Shown here piece by piece: positions 1 through 8,740 of a stretch of DNA of 64,000 bases (position 1 is the first letter of the stretch; each line of letters begins with the position of its first letter). The DNA comes from SHZL01 sp963815185 (lineage in GTDB: Bacteria > Pseudomonadota > Gammaproteobacteria > Xanthomonadales > SZUA-36). Under the pieces are notes generated by a model, which was not told the origin of the DNA, searched no databases, and saw only the letters and a list, made by a program, of their open reading frames with translations. The stretch spans positions 124,001 to 188,000 of the forward strand of contig CAWFGC010000011.1 of the NCBI GenBank assembly GCA_963815185.1, in the 5' to 3' direction. The translations under genes were made by a program, and so were the position numbers.

Positions 1-377
1 GCTGGATTTCGTCCCGCTACGGCGAGCGCAATGACCCATTTACCGGACAGCGAACGAAGCACAAGGGTCTGGATTTTGCTGGAACGCGCGGAACCGATGT
101 GTTGAGTGTGGCCAGCGGGGTGGTCGTGTGGGCGGCCAATCGCACCGGTTTTGGCAAGACTGTCGAGATCGATCATGGCAATGGGTACGAAACCCGCTAT
201 GCCCACAATGAAAGTCTGGAAGTAACGCCCGGAACCCATGTAACTGCCGGTCAGCCGATCGCAAAAATGGGCAGCACGGGCCGTTCTTCAGCGCCGCACG
301 TGCATTTCGAGGTGTTACAGAATGGCGTCAGCGTAAATCCGGCAAAATTCGTCCAACAGATAAGCCATGCGAACTGA
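1..377 (+). CDS. M23 family metallopeptidase, C-terminal part (5' end outside window)
   Basis: This is the 3' end of a gene that enters from the left edge; the first whole codon is at base 3. The visible 124 residues are a LytM/M23 peptidase domain, which in this family cleaves peptide cross-links in peptidoglycan or is a degenerate activator of amidases. The zinc-ligand motifs are seen: HxxxD in the run HKGLDFAG (base about 60) and HxH in PHVHFEV near the end, so the domain looks catalytically competent. The conserved glycine-rich strand GNGYETRYAH is also present. The N-terminal part, where a membrane anchor or coiled coil would lie, is missing, so the subfamily cannot be given. A gene of this type often precedes secA in gammaproteobacteria. 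Confidence 0.9.
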   Translation, partial: WISSRYGERNDPFTGQRTKHKGLDFAGTRGTDVLSVASGVVVWAANRTGFGKTVEIDHGNGYETRYAHNESLEVTPGTHVTAGQPIAKMGSTGRSSAPHVHFEVLQNGVSVNPAKFVQQISHAN

Positions 378-538
378 ACAACTGTCGGTTCGTTGCCAGT
401 TTGTTAATGGCCTGTATTGAATTTCCACAGTCCGGCTTGCTAAAGCGGGGAATGACCCCACATTTCGCTACAACCAAACAGACCCTTTACTCCTGGTCGG
501 AAGTCTGACTTTTTTACTGATTCCGGTACTTTACTCTG

Positions 539-3301
539 ATGCTGAACAAGCTGTTTACGAAAATACTTGGCAGCCGTAACGAACGGCTGATCAAGAAAAT
601 GGGCAAAATAGTCGCGCAGATCAACGCCCTGGAACCAGGCGTTCAGGCGCTGAGCGATGCCGAGATCCGCGCCAAAACCGGCGAGTTGCGCCAGCGGCAT
701 CAAAATGGGGAAGCGCTGGACAGTCTTCTGCCTGACGCGTTTGCACTGGTGCGGGAGGCATCGAAGCGCACACTGGGATTGCGGCATTTCGATGTGCAGA
801 TGATCGGCGGCATTGTTTTGCACCGTGGCATGATTTCTGAAATGAAGACCGGCGAAGGTAAGACCTTGATGGCGACGCTGGCCGTTTATCTGAACTCACT
901 GACTTCAAAGGGTGTTCACGTGGTGACGGTGAACGATTACCTCGCGCGCCGCGACGCGGAGTGGATGCGGCCGGTCTACGAGGCTTTGGGAATCACGGTT
1001 GGCATTGCAGTTCCGGGCATGACACCTGCCGACAAACGTGCTGCCTATGCTTGCGACGTGGTTTACGCCACCAATAATGAGCTGGGATTCGACTACCTGC
1101 GCGATAACATGGCTTTCACAGTCGATCAGAAGGTTCAGCGTGAGCGGTATTTCGCCATAGTCGATGAAGTGGATTCCATTCTGATCGATGAAGCCCGCAC
1201 ACCGTTGATCATTTCCGGGGCTGGCGACGATTCGCCACAGCTCTATGTCCGCATCAACCAGTTGATTCCCAGCTTGAAGCGGGCTGAAGTTGCCGCAGAC
1301 GATGAAGCGGAAGCAGGTGAAGGCGACTTCACCATCGATGAAAAACAAAAGCAGATCTACCTGACCGAAGACGGCATGAGTCTGGTGGAGAAACTGATGG
1401 TTCGATCCGGCCTGTTAAAGGAAGAGGATAGCCTGTACAACGCGCACAACCTCAATCTGGTGCATCACCTCAACGCCGCGCTAAGAGCACACCATCTGTT
1501 TCACAAGGATGTGGACTATATCGTCAAGGATGGGGAGGTGGTCATCGTCGATGAGTTTACCGGGCGCACATTGGCCGGCCGGCGCTGGTCGGAAGGGCTG
1601 CACCAGGCGATCGAAGCCAAAGAAGGCGTTCCCATCCAGAAAGAGAACCAGACCCTGGCATCGATCACGTTTCAGAATTATTTCCGACTCTACGAAAAGC
1701 TCAGTGGTATGACCGGCACGGCGGATACCGAGGCATACGAATTTCAATCGATCTATGGGCTGGAAGTCGTGGTCATTCCTACTCACATGCCGATGATCCG
1801 CATAGATCATGATGACCTGGTATTTCTCAAGGCGGATGCCAAGTACCAGGCTATCATCGAGGACATCAAGGACTGTGTCAAGCGGCGTCAACCGGTTCTG
1901 GTCGGAACTACCTCCATTGAGACCTCGGAACTGATTTCAGGGATGCTGAAGAAACAGCGCATCGCCCACGAAGTGCTCAACGCCAAGCAGCATGCCCGCG
2001 AGGCCGCGATCGTTGCGCAGGCCGGACGGCCCGGCGCGGTGACGATTGCAACCAACATGGCCGGCCGCGGCACCGACATCGTGCTGGGCGGCAATCCCGA
2101 ATTTTCCGCGCGCGTAGAAGTCTACGGCGAGGAAATGGCCTGTGTACCCGGCGCCTGTGACGGCAGCACCCCGGAATACAAAACCGCATATGAGCGGCAC
2201 CGTGCAGCTTGCGCGCAGGAGCGGGAGAAAGTCCTGGCGGCCGGTGGCGTGCACATCATTGGCACCGAGCGGCATGAGTCCCGCCGCATCGACAACCAGT
2301 TGCGCGGCCGTTCTGGGCGTCAGGGTGATCCAGGCTCCTCGCGATTCTATCTCTCGCTGGAAGACAATCTGATGCGCATTTTTGCGTCCGACCGCATGTC
2401 CTCGATGATGCAGCGGTTTGGCATGAAAGAAGACGAAGCGATCGAGGCTGGAATGCTCAACCGGGCCATAGAAAATGCCCAACGCAAAGTCGAGGCGCAC
2501 AACTTTGACGTGCGCAAACACCTGTTGGATTACGATGACGTCGCCAACGACCAGCGGCGTGTCGTCTATCAGCAGCGCAACCAACTGATGGAAGCGGAAG
2601 AAATATCGGACACCATCGCGGATATGCGCGATGCCGTTTTCAATGGCGTGATCGACCGCTTCATTCCGGCAGGCAGTATCGACGAGCAGTGGGACCTTCC
2701 CGGCCTGGAAAAAGCGTTGGAAGGGGAGTTTGGCATCCACCTGCCATTGAGCCAATGGGTCAAGGAGGACGAGCAGTTACACGAAGCCATTTTGCGTGAA
2801 CGCATTCTGGCAGCGGTTGTCGCGCATTTTGAGCAAAAAGAATCCCTGACGGGGCCTGCCGTGATGCGGCATTTCGAGAAAGCGCTGATGTTGAATGTTC
2901 TTGACCAGCAATGGAAGGATCATCTCGCCAGCATGGATTACCTGCGGCAAGGCATCGGCCTGCGCGGATACGCACAGAAGCAACCCATGCAGGAGTACAA
3001 GCGTGAATCTTTCGCGATGTTCACCGAGTTGCTGGACAATATCAAACACGAAGTGATGCGAATTCTCGCTCGCGTGCAAGTCAAGGCTGAAGAAGATGTT
3101 GCAGCGGTCGATGCCCAGCGCCGCACGGAAGCGCCCATGCAGTACCGTCACGACGAAGCCACCACTTCCGGTGAAGACGCGTCCGCCTCCGCCCCCCAGC
3201 CGGAGACATACGTTCGGCAAGGCCGCAAATTGGGTCGCAACGAGCCGTGTCCTTGCGGCTCGGGCAACAAGTACAAGCATTGTCACGGCAAGCTCGTTTG
3301 A
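539..3301 (+). CDS. secA: Protein translocase ATPase SecA
   Basis: The 920-residue product is the motor ATPase that drives preproteins through SecYEG. Walker A lies at about residues 103-110 (TGEGKTLM), the DEVD/IDEART segment near 207-220, and the helicase-like second nucleotide-binding fold includes the motifs TNMAGRGTDI and QLRGRSGRQGD. The C-terminus carries the zinc and SecB-binding tail CPCGSGNKYKHCHG, so this is the full-length SecB-responsive form. Length matches the family (about 900 residues). The ATG at 539 fits the usual N-terminus MLNKLFTKILGSRN. It is read away from the M23 gene with 161 bases between them and converges on coaE 20 bases downstream. The reading frame is intact. 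Confidence 0.98.
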   Translation: MLNKLFTKILGSRNERLIKKMGKIVAQINALEPGVQALSDAEIRAKTGELRQRHQNGEALDSLLPDAFALVREASKRTLGLRHFDVQMIGGIVLHRGMISEMKTGEGKTLMATLAVYLNSLTSKGVHVVTVNDYLARRDAEWMRPVYEALGITVGIAVPGMTPADKRAAYACDVVYATNNELGFDYLRDNMAFTVDQKVQRERYFAIVDEVDSILIDEARTPLIISGAGDDSPQLYVRINQLIPSLKRAEVAADDEAEAGEGDFTIDEKQKQIYLTEDGMSLVEKLMVRSGLLKEEDSLYNAHNLNLVHHLNAALRAHHLFHKDVDYIVKDGEVVIVDEFTGRTLAGRRWSEGLHQAIEAKEGVPIQKENQTLASITFQNYFRLYEKLSGMTGTADTEAYEFQSIYGLEVVVIPTHMPMIRIDHDDLVFLKADAKYQAIIEDIKDCVKRRQPVLVGTTSIETSELISGMLKKQRIAHEVLNAKQHAREAAIVAQAGRPGAVTIATNMAGRGTDIVLGGNPEFSARVEVYGEEMACVPGACDGSTPEYKTAYERHRAACAQEREKVLAAGGVHIIGTERHESRRIDNQLRGRSGRQGDPGSSRFYLSLEDNLMRIFASDRMSSMMQRFGMKEDEAIEAGMLNRAIENAQRKVEAHNFDVRKHLLDYDDVANDQRRVVYQQRNQLMEAEEISDTIADMRDAVFNGVIDRFIPAGSIDEQWDLPGLEKALEGEFGIHLPLSQWVKEDEQLHEAILRERILAAVVAHFEQKESLTGPAVMRHFEKALMLNVLDQQWKDHLASMDYLRQGIGLRGYAQKQPMQEYKRESFAMFTELLDNIKHEVMRILARVQVKAEEDVAAVDAQRRTEAPMQYRHDEATTSGEDASASAPQPETYVRQGRKLGRNEPCPCGSGNKYKHCHGKLV

Positions 3302-3321
3302 GCCCGGTTGGGCTTGGGGGC

Positions 3322-3945
3322 TTAAACTGCTTTGGCCAGCGCGAGATACTTTTCATGCAGTTGTGAAACGGCCCGATCAAGGTCCTGAAAACTGCCGGTA
3401 TTTTCAATGATGTCATCGGCCAGGGCCAGGCGTGCCTGCCGGCTCGATTGCGCCCGAAGTATTGCCTCAGCCTGCTCGCGGCTGACCTGGTCCCGGGCAA
3501 TGACCCGCTTGATTTGAGTTTCTTCGTCGACATCCATCACCAATACCCGGTCAGCCCATCCATAGCGCCTGGATTCTGTCAGTAGAGGCACCACCAGGAT
3601 GCAGTAGACCGCGTCCAGGGACCGAATCTGCCGATCGACATCCGCGCCGATGGCGGGGTGGAGAATGGATTCGAGACGAAGTTTGCTGGCAGGGTCGGAA
3701 AAGACGATCTCCCGCATGCGCCTGCGATCGAGTTGCCCCCTCTGATCGAGAATACCCGTGCCAAAGGCATCGACGATTGCCGCCAGTGCCGCTTGTCCGG
3801 GCCGCACCAGTTCACGCGCAATCACATCGGTATCGACCACGGGAACACCGAGTCTGGCAAAACGCCCGGACACGGCGCTCTTACCCGAAGCAATACCACC
3901 GGTGAGGACAACGACGTAGGGGCGCCGGCCAGGCTCTTGAGGCAT
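3322..3945 (-). CDS. coaE: Dephospho-CoA kinase
   Basis: The 207-residue product phosphorylates the 3'-hydroxyl of dephospho-CoA, the last step of coenzyme A synthesis. The P-loop GGIASGKSAVS lies near residues 16-26, and the conserved segments VVDTDVIARELV and HPAIGADV follow in the usual order. Its start overlaps the pilD stop codon by one base, so it is probably translated from the end of the pil transcript; pilB-pilC-pilD-coaE is the standard gammaproteobacterial order. Its end lies 20 bases from the secA stop, convergent. The frame is intact. Confidence 0.96.
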   Translation of the reverse strand: MPQEPGRRPYVVVLTGGIASGKSAVSGRFARLGVPVVDTDVIARELVRPGQAALAAIVDAFGTGILDQRGQLDRRRMREIVFSDPASKLRLESILHPAIGADVDRQIRSLDAVYCILVVPLLTESRRYGWADRVLVMDVDEETQIKRVIARDQVSREQAEAILRAQSSRQARLALADDIIENTGSFQDLDRAVSQLHEKYLALAKAV

Positions 3946-4811
3946 TAACCAAATCCGCTCGAACGCAGGTAATGGTCCATGATCTTTTCGCCCCAGATCA
4001 ATGTGATCCAGCCGGCGGCGGCGATAAAGGGTCCAAAGGGCATGGGCTTGTCCCGTTGCAGCTTGCCGCTACCCATCAGCATCAGCCCAAACACAGCCCC
4101 AACGACGGACGACATCAGCACCATCAATGGCAGATACTGCCAGCCCATCCAGGCGCCGAGCGCAGCGAGTAACTTGAAATCGCCGTAACCCATGCCTTCT
4201 TTGCCGGTGAGCAGCCGGAACAAGTGGTAGATTGACCACAGAATCAGGTAGCCAAAAATGGCGCCCAGGACACTGGATGCAAGGTCGGTATAAAGCGCGA
4301 AAAAATTGGCCAGGATGCCGGCCCAGACCAGGGGAAGGGTCATATTGTCGGGTAACAACTGGGTATCAGCGTCGATTCCGGTCAGTGCAATCAGCACGGC
4401 CGTCAGGAACAATGCGCACAGACCCTGCGCGGTGGCGCCGAAGTGCCACAAGGTGATGACGAACAGTACCGCGGTTGTCAGTTCCACCAGCGGATAGCGC
4501 CAGGATATGCCTGCCTTGCATGCTGAGCACCGGCCGCGCAGAAACAGGAAGCTCACAATCGGGATGTTTTCGTAGGCCTTGATCCCATGACCGCAGTGTG
4601 GGCATTTCGAGCGTGCAAGAACGATTCCCGGCGGCTTCTTGTCTGCGTCGACCGGCAGGGCCAACAACTCCTGGCATTGACAGCGCCAGTCGTGTTCCAG
4701 CAAGGGGGGCAGGCGCAGGATGACAACGTTCAGGAAACTGCCGATGATGGCCCCGAAAACGAACACCCCTCCGAACAGGAGGGGTGCGGATGCGAAGATG
4801 AAATCAAGCAT
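3945..4811 (-). CDS. pilD: Type IV prepilin peptidase/N-methyltransferase PilD
   Basis: The 288-residue inner-membrane aspartic protease removes the leader of prepilins (such as the PilA encoded in this cluster) and methylates the new N-terminal phenylalanine. Seen here are the cytoplasmic zinc-type tetracysteine region (CPHCGHGI, then CSAC about 30 residues later), the two catalytic aspartate motifs (GIDADTQLLPD and GYGDFKLLAALG) and about seven or eight hydrophobic segments. Length is normal. It lies 21 bases after pilC and overlaps coaE by one base, consistent with one transcript. As a general prepilin peptidase it may also serve type II secretion pseudopilins elsewhere in the genome. Confidence 0.97.
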   Translation of the reverse strand: MLDFIFASAPLLFGGVFVFGAIIGSFLNVVILRLPPLLEHDWRCQCQELLALPVDADKKPPGIVLARSKCPHCGHGIKAYENIPIVSFLFLRGRCSACKAGISWRYPLVELTTAVLFVITLWHFGATAQGLCALFLTAVLIALTGIDADTQLLPDNMTLPLVWAGILANFFALYTDLASSVLGAIFGYLILWSIYHLFRLLTGKEGMGYGDFKLLAALGAWMGWQYLPLMVLMSSVVGAVFGLMLMGSGKLQRDKPMPFGPFIAAAGWITLIWGEKIMDHYLRSSGFG

Positions 4812-4832
4812 CGAAAACAGCTTGGAGTGCGT

Positions 4833-6053
4833 TCAGATGACCGCAGCCATTTTGAAGATGGGCAGGTACATGGCAATCACCATGGCGCCGACAACGATAC
4901 CCACGAACACGATGATCGCGGGCTCCAGCAGACTGCTGAGCGCGTCTACCGCGTTGCTCACTTCTTCCTCGTAAGCTTCTGCTACCTTGATCAGCATGGC
5001 GTCCAGGGAACCCGCCTCCTCGCCAATGGCGGCCATTTGCACAACCATGCTGGGGAACAGATCCGTCTGCTGCATGGCCAACTGCAACTGGTGGCCCACT
5101 GCAACATCACCGCGAATCTGCGTGGCTGCGTCGTCATAGACACGATTGCCGGTAGCGCCGGAAACGATCTGCAGGGCATCCACCAGCGGCACACCGGCGG
5201 CAAAAGTAATGGCCAGCGTGCGGCAGAAACGGGCAATGGCCGCTTGCTGGAGGATTTGCCCCACAATGGGAAGTTTCAGTGAAGTCCGGTCGATGAAATG
5301 CGCGAATCTTTGCGAGCGGTTTTTCGCCATGATAAGGCCAACAATGACCGCTACAAAACCCAGCAACACGTAAACACCTGATGACTGCATGAATTTGGAA
5401 GCGTTGACGATCATCTTGGTAAAGGCTGGAAGATCGGCGCCGAATGATTTAAAAATGGCTTCGAATTGCGGCACCACATAAATCAGCAGAATGGACGATA
5501 CGATGATGGCGACCGCGATGACCGCAGCAGGGTAATACAGTGCTTTCTTGATTTTGCCCTTGATACTCTCAATGCGTTCTTTGTGGGTTGCAACGTTGTC
5601 CAGAATCGTATCCAGCACACCGGCGCTTTCACCCGCCTTGACCAGGTTGATGTAGAGCTCGTCGAATTGTACCGGGTATTCCGCCATGGCTTCATGCAAG
5701 GTGCCGCCGGCCTCGACTTCGGCCCGGATCTTGTCAATCACGGTCCGCATGCGGGGGTTTTTCAGGCCACCGGAGATGATCTGGAAGGAAGTCACCAACG
5801 GCACGCCGGATTTCAGCATGGTCGCCAGCTGGCGGCTGAAAACCGCCACGTCTTTGGGCTTGATGCGGCTGCCGGCGCCGCCGAATAACGGCTTGCCTTT
5901 CTTCTTGACGGTGATGGGGTTGATGCCCTGCCGGCGCAATTCGGCACGCACCAGGTTGGGGCTGGCGGCGATATGCTGGCCCTTCAGCTTGACCCCACGC
6001 TTGTCGCGGCCTTGCCAGAGAAATACAGTCGGTTGAACGGTTCCAGTTGCCAT
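4833..6053 (-). CDS. pilC: Type IV pilus inner-membrane platform protein PilC
   Basis: The 406-residue product is the polytopic platform protein that couples the PilB motor to pilin extraction from the membrane. It has two repeated T2SF/GspF domains, each with the characteristic cytoplasmic helical bundle: FSRQLATMLKSGVPLV near residue 70 and FCRTLAITFAAGVPLV near 275. Three long hydrophobic stretches follow in the expected places. The start is preceded by only 3 bases after the pilB stop, so translation is probably coupled. The frame is intact and length is typical. Confidence 0.97.
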   Translation of the reverse strand: MATGTVQPTVFLWQGRDKRGVKLKGQHIAASPNLVRAELRRQGINPITVKKKGKPLFGGAGSRIKPKDVAVFSRQLATMLKSGVPLVTSFQIISGGLKNPRMRTVIDKIRAEVEAGGTLHEAMAEYPVQFDELYINLVKAGESAGVLDTILDNVATHKERIESIKGKIKKALYYPAAVIAVAIIVSSILLIYVVPQFEAIFKSFGADLPAFTKMIVNASKFMQSSGVYVLLGFVAVIVGLIMAKNRSQRFAHFIDRTSLKLPIVGQILQQAAIARFCRTLAITFAAGVPLVDALQIVSGATGNRVYDDAATQIRGDVAVGHQLQLAMQQTDLFPSMVVQMAAIGEEAGSLDAMLIKVAEAYEEEVSNAVDALSSLLEPAIIVFVGIVVGAMVIAMYLPIFKMAAVI

Positions 6054-6056
6054 AAC

Positions 6057-7773
6057 CTAGTCCTTGGTTACCCGGTTGATTTCAATGAGATCAGTCATGC
6101 CGGCAGCAACTTTCTGCCGTGCGGATTCACGTAAATCGGCAATGCCTTCCTTGCGGGCCTGCTCGGCAATGCGCAGCGCATTGCCTTCTTCCAGAATGAT
6201 GCGTGCAATGGAATCAGAAATCGGCATGACTTCGAAAATACCTGTCCGGCCTCTGTAGCCATCATTGCACTCGGAGCATCCAACCGGCTTATACAATCTT
6301 ATATCGTCCAGTTCGCCCTTGTCGAAGCCTGCTTGCAATAAAGCCTCGCGCGGCAAGTTCATCTTTTTGTTTGCACGCATGCAATGTCCGAACCAGGCGT
6401 TGCGCGATAACCAGGTTTACCGCCGAGGTAATATTGTAAGAGGGCACGCCCATGTTCATCAGGCGGGTCACCGATTGCGGCGCGTCATTGGTGTGCAGGG
6501 TGGAAAGTACCAGGTGTCCGGTTTGGGCGGCCTTGATGGCGATTTCCGCAGTCTCGAGGTCGCGGATCTCACCCACCATGATCACGTCCGGATCCTGGCG
6601 CAGGAAGGCGCGCAGAGCGCGGGCAAACGTCATGCCCTGTTTGGTGTTTTGCGCCACCTGATTGATGCCGGGGACGCGAATTTCCACCGGGTCTTCGACG
6701 GTCGATATATTGCGGCCCTCGTCGTTGAGCAATTGCAATGCGGTGTACAGCGTCACGGTCTTGCCGCTTCCGGTCGGACCGGTAACCAGAATCATGCCGT
6801 AGGGTTTCGTCACTGCCTCTTCATACAATAAGCGCTGCTTGTCCTCAAATCCCAGTTGCTGGATCCCCAGTTTGGTGGCCGACTGGTCAAGGATACGCAG
6901 CACCACCTTCTCACCGAACAGTGTCGGGCAGGTGCTGGCGCGAAAATCAATGCTCTTGTTGCGCGACAGATTGAGCTTGATGCGTCCATCCTGAGGCACC
7001 CGCTTCTCGGCGATGTCCAGGCCGGCCATAACCTTGAGTCGCGAGGATAGGCGGCGTGACATCTGGATCGGCGGGTTGGCGACCGATTTCAACAATCCAT
7101 CCAGGCGATAGCGGATGCGGTACTTGGACTCATAGGGTTCGAAGTGAATGTCGGAGGCGCCCTTGCGGATCGCGTCCAGCAATACCTTGTTGATAAAACG
7201 CACCACCGGCGTTTCATCCACCGAGGGATCGCCGGCGCCGTCATCGGCGGTTTCCATTTCCGATGAGAAGTTGACACTCTCCAGCCCTTCTTCCTCATCC
7301 AGGTCATCGAAAACCGGATTGGTGGCTTCCATCGCGCGCTCGATGGCCGGTTGCATCAAGTCAGCGGCAACCAGTACGGGCTCGACATGGAAACCGGAAC
7401 TGAAGGCGATTTCATCCAGCACCTGATGATCGGTAGGATCTTTCAGGCCGATGAACAGTTGGTTGCCGCGCAGGTGTAAAGGCAGAGCCTGGTGTTTTTC
7501 GATCAGGGCTTCGCTGACCAGGCTCAACGGCGCCTGACTGAGGTCAAAGGCCCGGATATCGATGAGCGGAATGCCATATTCGTCGGCAGCGGCAGCGGCC
7601 AGTTGCGCGGGCTTTATATTACCGGACTGGATCAACCAGGTAAGCAGCGACTTGTTTTTCTTGACGGCCTGGGCGCACGCTTCCTCTGCCTGTGCCGGGT
7701 CGAGAATATTACTTTCGACCAGTCGACGAGCGAGGCCGTGCAATTTGGTTGTGACCTTGAGTTCCGTATTCAT
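6057..7773 (-). CDS. pilB: Type IV pilus extension ATPase PilB (one frameshift)
   Basis: This hexameric GspE-family ATPase powers pilus assembly. The first 490 or so residues read from the ATG at 7773, with an N-terminal MshE-type domain, Walker A (GPTGSGKTVTLY), the Asp box and Walker B (RQDPDVIMVGEIRD) and the His box. The frame breaks at about 6366-6376 inside a run of A bases. One extra base there explains it: after the shift the remaining 105 residues continue at once with the zinc-binding tetracysteine region (CSECNDGYRGRTGIFEVMPI) up to the stop at 6057. Repaired length is 571 residues, normal for PilB. A sequencing or assembly error is likelier than a true lesion. A sigma-70-like promoter lies just upstream and the Shine-Dalgarno AAGGAG precedes the ATG. 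Confidence 0.93.
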
Positions 7774-7802
7774 CCCCGGGCCGCTCCTTGTTCCCGACAG
7801 AC

Positions 7803-7833
7803 ATTATACCTAATTGTCACCTGATGTCTGCAA
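7803..7833 (-). promoter_or_regulatory. Predicted sigma-70 promoter of pilBCD-coaE
   Basis: On the minus strand a perfect -10 hexamer TATAAT (7803-7808) lies 30 bases upstream of the pilB ATG. A -35-like TTGCAG (7828-7833) sits 19 bases before it, slightly wide. The pilA terminator at 8012-8040 separates this from the pilA transcript, so a separate pilB promoter is needed. The rest of the 324-base gap between pilB and pilA (7774-8097) shows no open frame or other structure apart from that terminator. Confidence 0.55.
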
Positions 7834-8011
7834 GTGGTTGTCGAATATGGATAAAGCAAAAAAACCGTTCATACAGTGAAGCCGTTGGTTCAGTTTAGCA
7901 CCAGTTGCGCAAAAGGTATGCTGCCACGTCATTCTTCATGTTACGGCAATTGGGACACTGGTGATCTGCAAGCAGGCAGCTTACTTCCTCGTGCGGAAAA
8001 AGTGAAGGGAC

Positions 8012-8040
8012 AAAAAAACCCCCGCAGTGCGGGGGTTTTC
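8012..8040 (-). terminator. Rho-independent terminator of pilA
   Basis: Read on the minus strand, AAAACCCCCGCACTGCGGGG forms a GC-rich stem that is followed by a run of seven T bases. It lies about 58 bases after the repaired pilA stop. It would end the highly expressed pilin transcript before pilB. Confidence 0.88.
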
Positions 8041-8097
8041 AGGCTCTACGGCTTAACTCTTGCAAACAAAAAGGCAAGCGTTAACGTCGTCGCTGAA

Positions 8098-8543
8098 CTA
8101 AGAGCGGCAAGTTGCCGGTACGTATTGAGGGGCAAGGGTTGATGTGCAGACCCAATCAACGTTGCTGCGATGCTACCGTACCTGTGAGAACAATATTACC
8201 CGCGCCTGTACCGGTATTCGCTGTGGTCGTTGCGGTTATGGTGATTTGTGAACCCAGCGTCGCAGCCGCCCTGAATATCCATTCCACCCACATACTTCGA
8301 TGTGGTGAACGTATAGCCTGCATCAGCAGGGCCAGCTAAGCGCGGTGCTGCAGGATCAGTTTGACACGTTTCGGCTGCGGCCAGCTTGGCTGAAGCGGCA
8401 ACGCTCAAAGCTTCACCGACCTTCGCGCGAATCGTGTAGTCCTGGTAAGCCGGCAGAGCCAAAGCCAGCAAAATGGCAATGATCGCAATAACGATCATCA
8501 GTTCGATCAATGTAAAACCTTGAGCTTTCATGTTTTTCACCAC
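8098..8543 (-). CDS. pilA: Major type IV pilin PilA (two frameshifts)
   Basis: The prepilin starts at the ATG at 8543. It has a 9-residue basic leader ending in glycine, then the mature start FTLIELMIVIAIIAILLALA with Glu5, the classic type IVa signature cut by PilD. The straight reading runs off frame after GGCDAG and stops at 8196. One extra base near 8251 (in GGG) restores a run rich in Thr and Ala, and a second extra base near 8169-8175 restores VDWVCTSTLAPQYVPATCRS, stopping at 8098. That is a typical pilin C-terminus with the two cysteines of the D-region loop. Repaired length is about 147 residues, as expected. Two further cysteines (ETCQT, GGCDA) suggest a second disulfide. The last residue is serine, relevant to the ligase gene next door. 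Confidence 0.93.
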
Positions 8544-8620
8544 TATACCCTCCTGGTATGAAAGACAGTTCGCGAGAACCGCCGGAGTTATTCCCTTGAA
8601 TTAGGGATGCAGAGTTCTAA

Positions 8621-8637
8621 TGCAAGTTGAGTGCCAA
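8621..8637 (-). promoter_or_regulatory. Sigma-54 (RpoN) -24/-12 promoter of pilA
   Basis: On the minus strand the sequence TTGGCACTCAACTTGCA matches the consensus TGGCAC-N5-TTGCA exactly, including GG at -24 and GC at -12. The predicted start point, near 8610, would leave a leader of about 67 bases before the pilA ATG. PilR, encoded 2 kb upstream in the same cluster, is the expected activator, and RpoN is encoded at 47581-49056. Confidence 0.93.
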
Positions 8638-8652
8638 ATTAATAATTATATA

Positions 8653-8667
8653 TATCTCAATGAGATA
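8653..8667. promoter_or_regulatory. AT-rich palindrome upstream of the pilA promoter
   Basis: A perfect 7-bp inverted repeat, TATCTCA-A-TGAGATA, lies 16 bases upstream of the -24 element within a strongly AT-rich stretch (8636-8690). It is in the zone where activator or IHF sites of sigma-54 promoters are found, though PilR sites often lie farther upstream. Function is inferred from position only. Confidence 0.35.
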
Positions 8668-8740
8668 CATATTTTCATTTTATTGATAACTGAAATTCCC
8701 GCAAACAATTCGTCATAAAGTGACAAATATCGTCAGAAAA

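Noticed and set aside
3302..3315. Small hairpin AGCCC-GGTT-GGGCT between secA and coaE
   Set aside because: The stem is five pairs with no T-run on either strand, too weak to call a terminator.
4587..5282. A 231-codon plus-strand open frame
   Set aside because: It is antisense to pilD and pilC, and long open frames are common opposite GC-rich genes.
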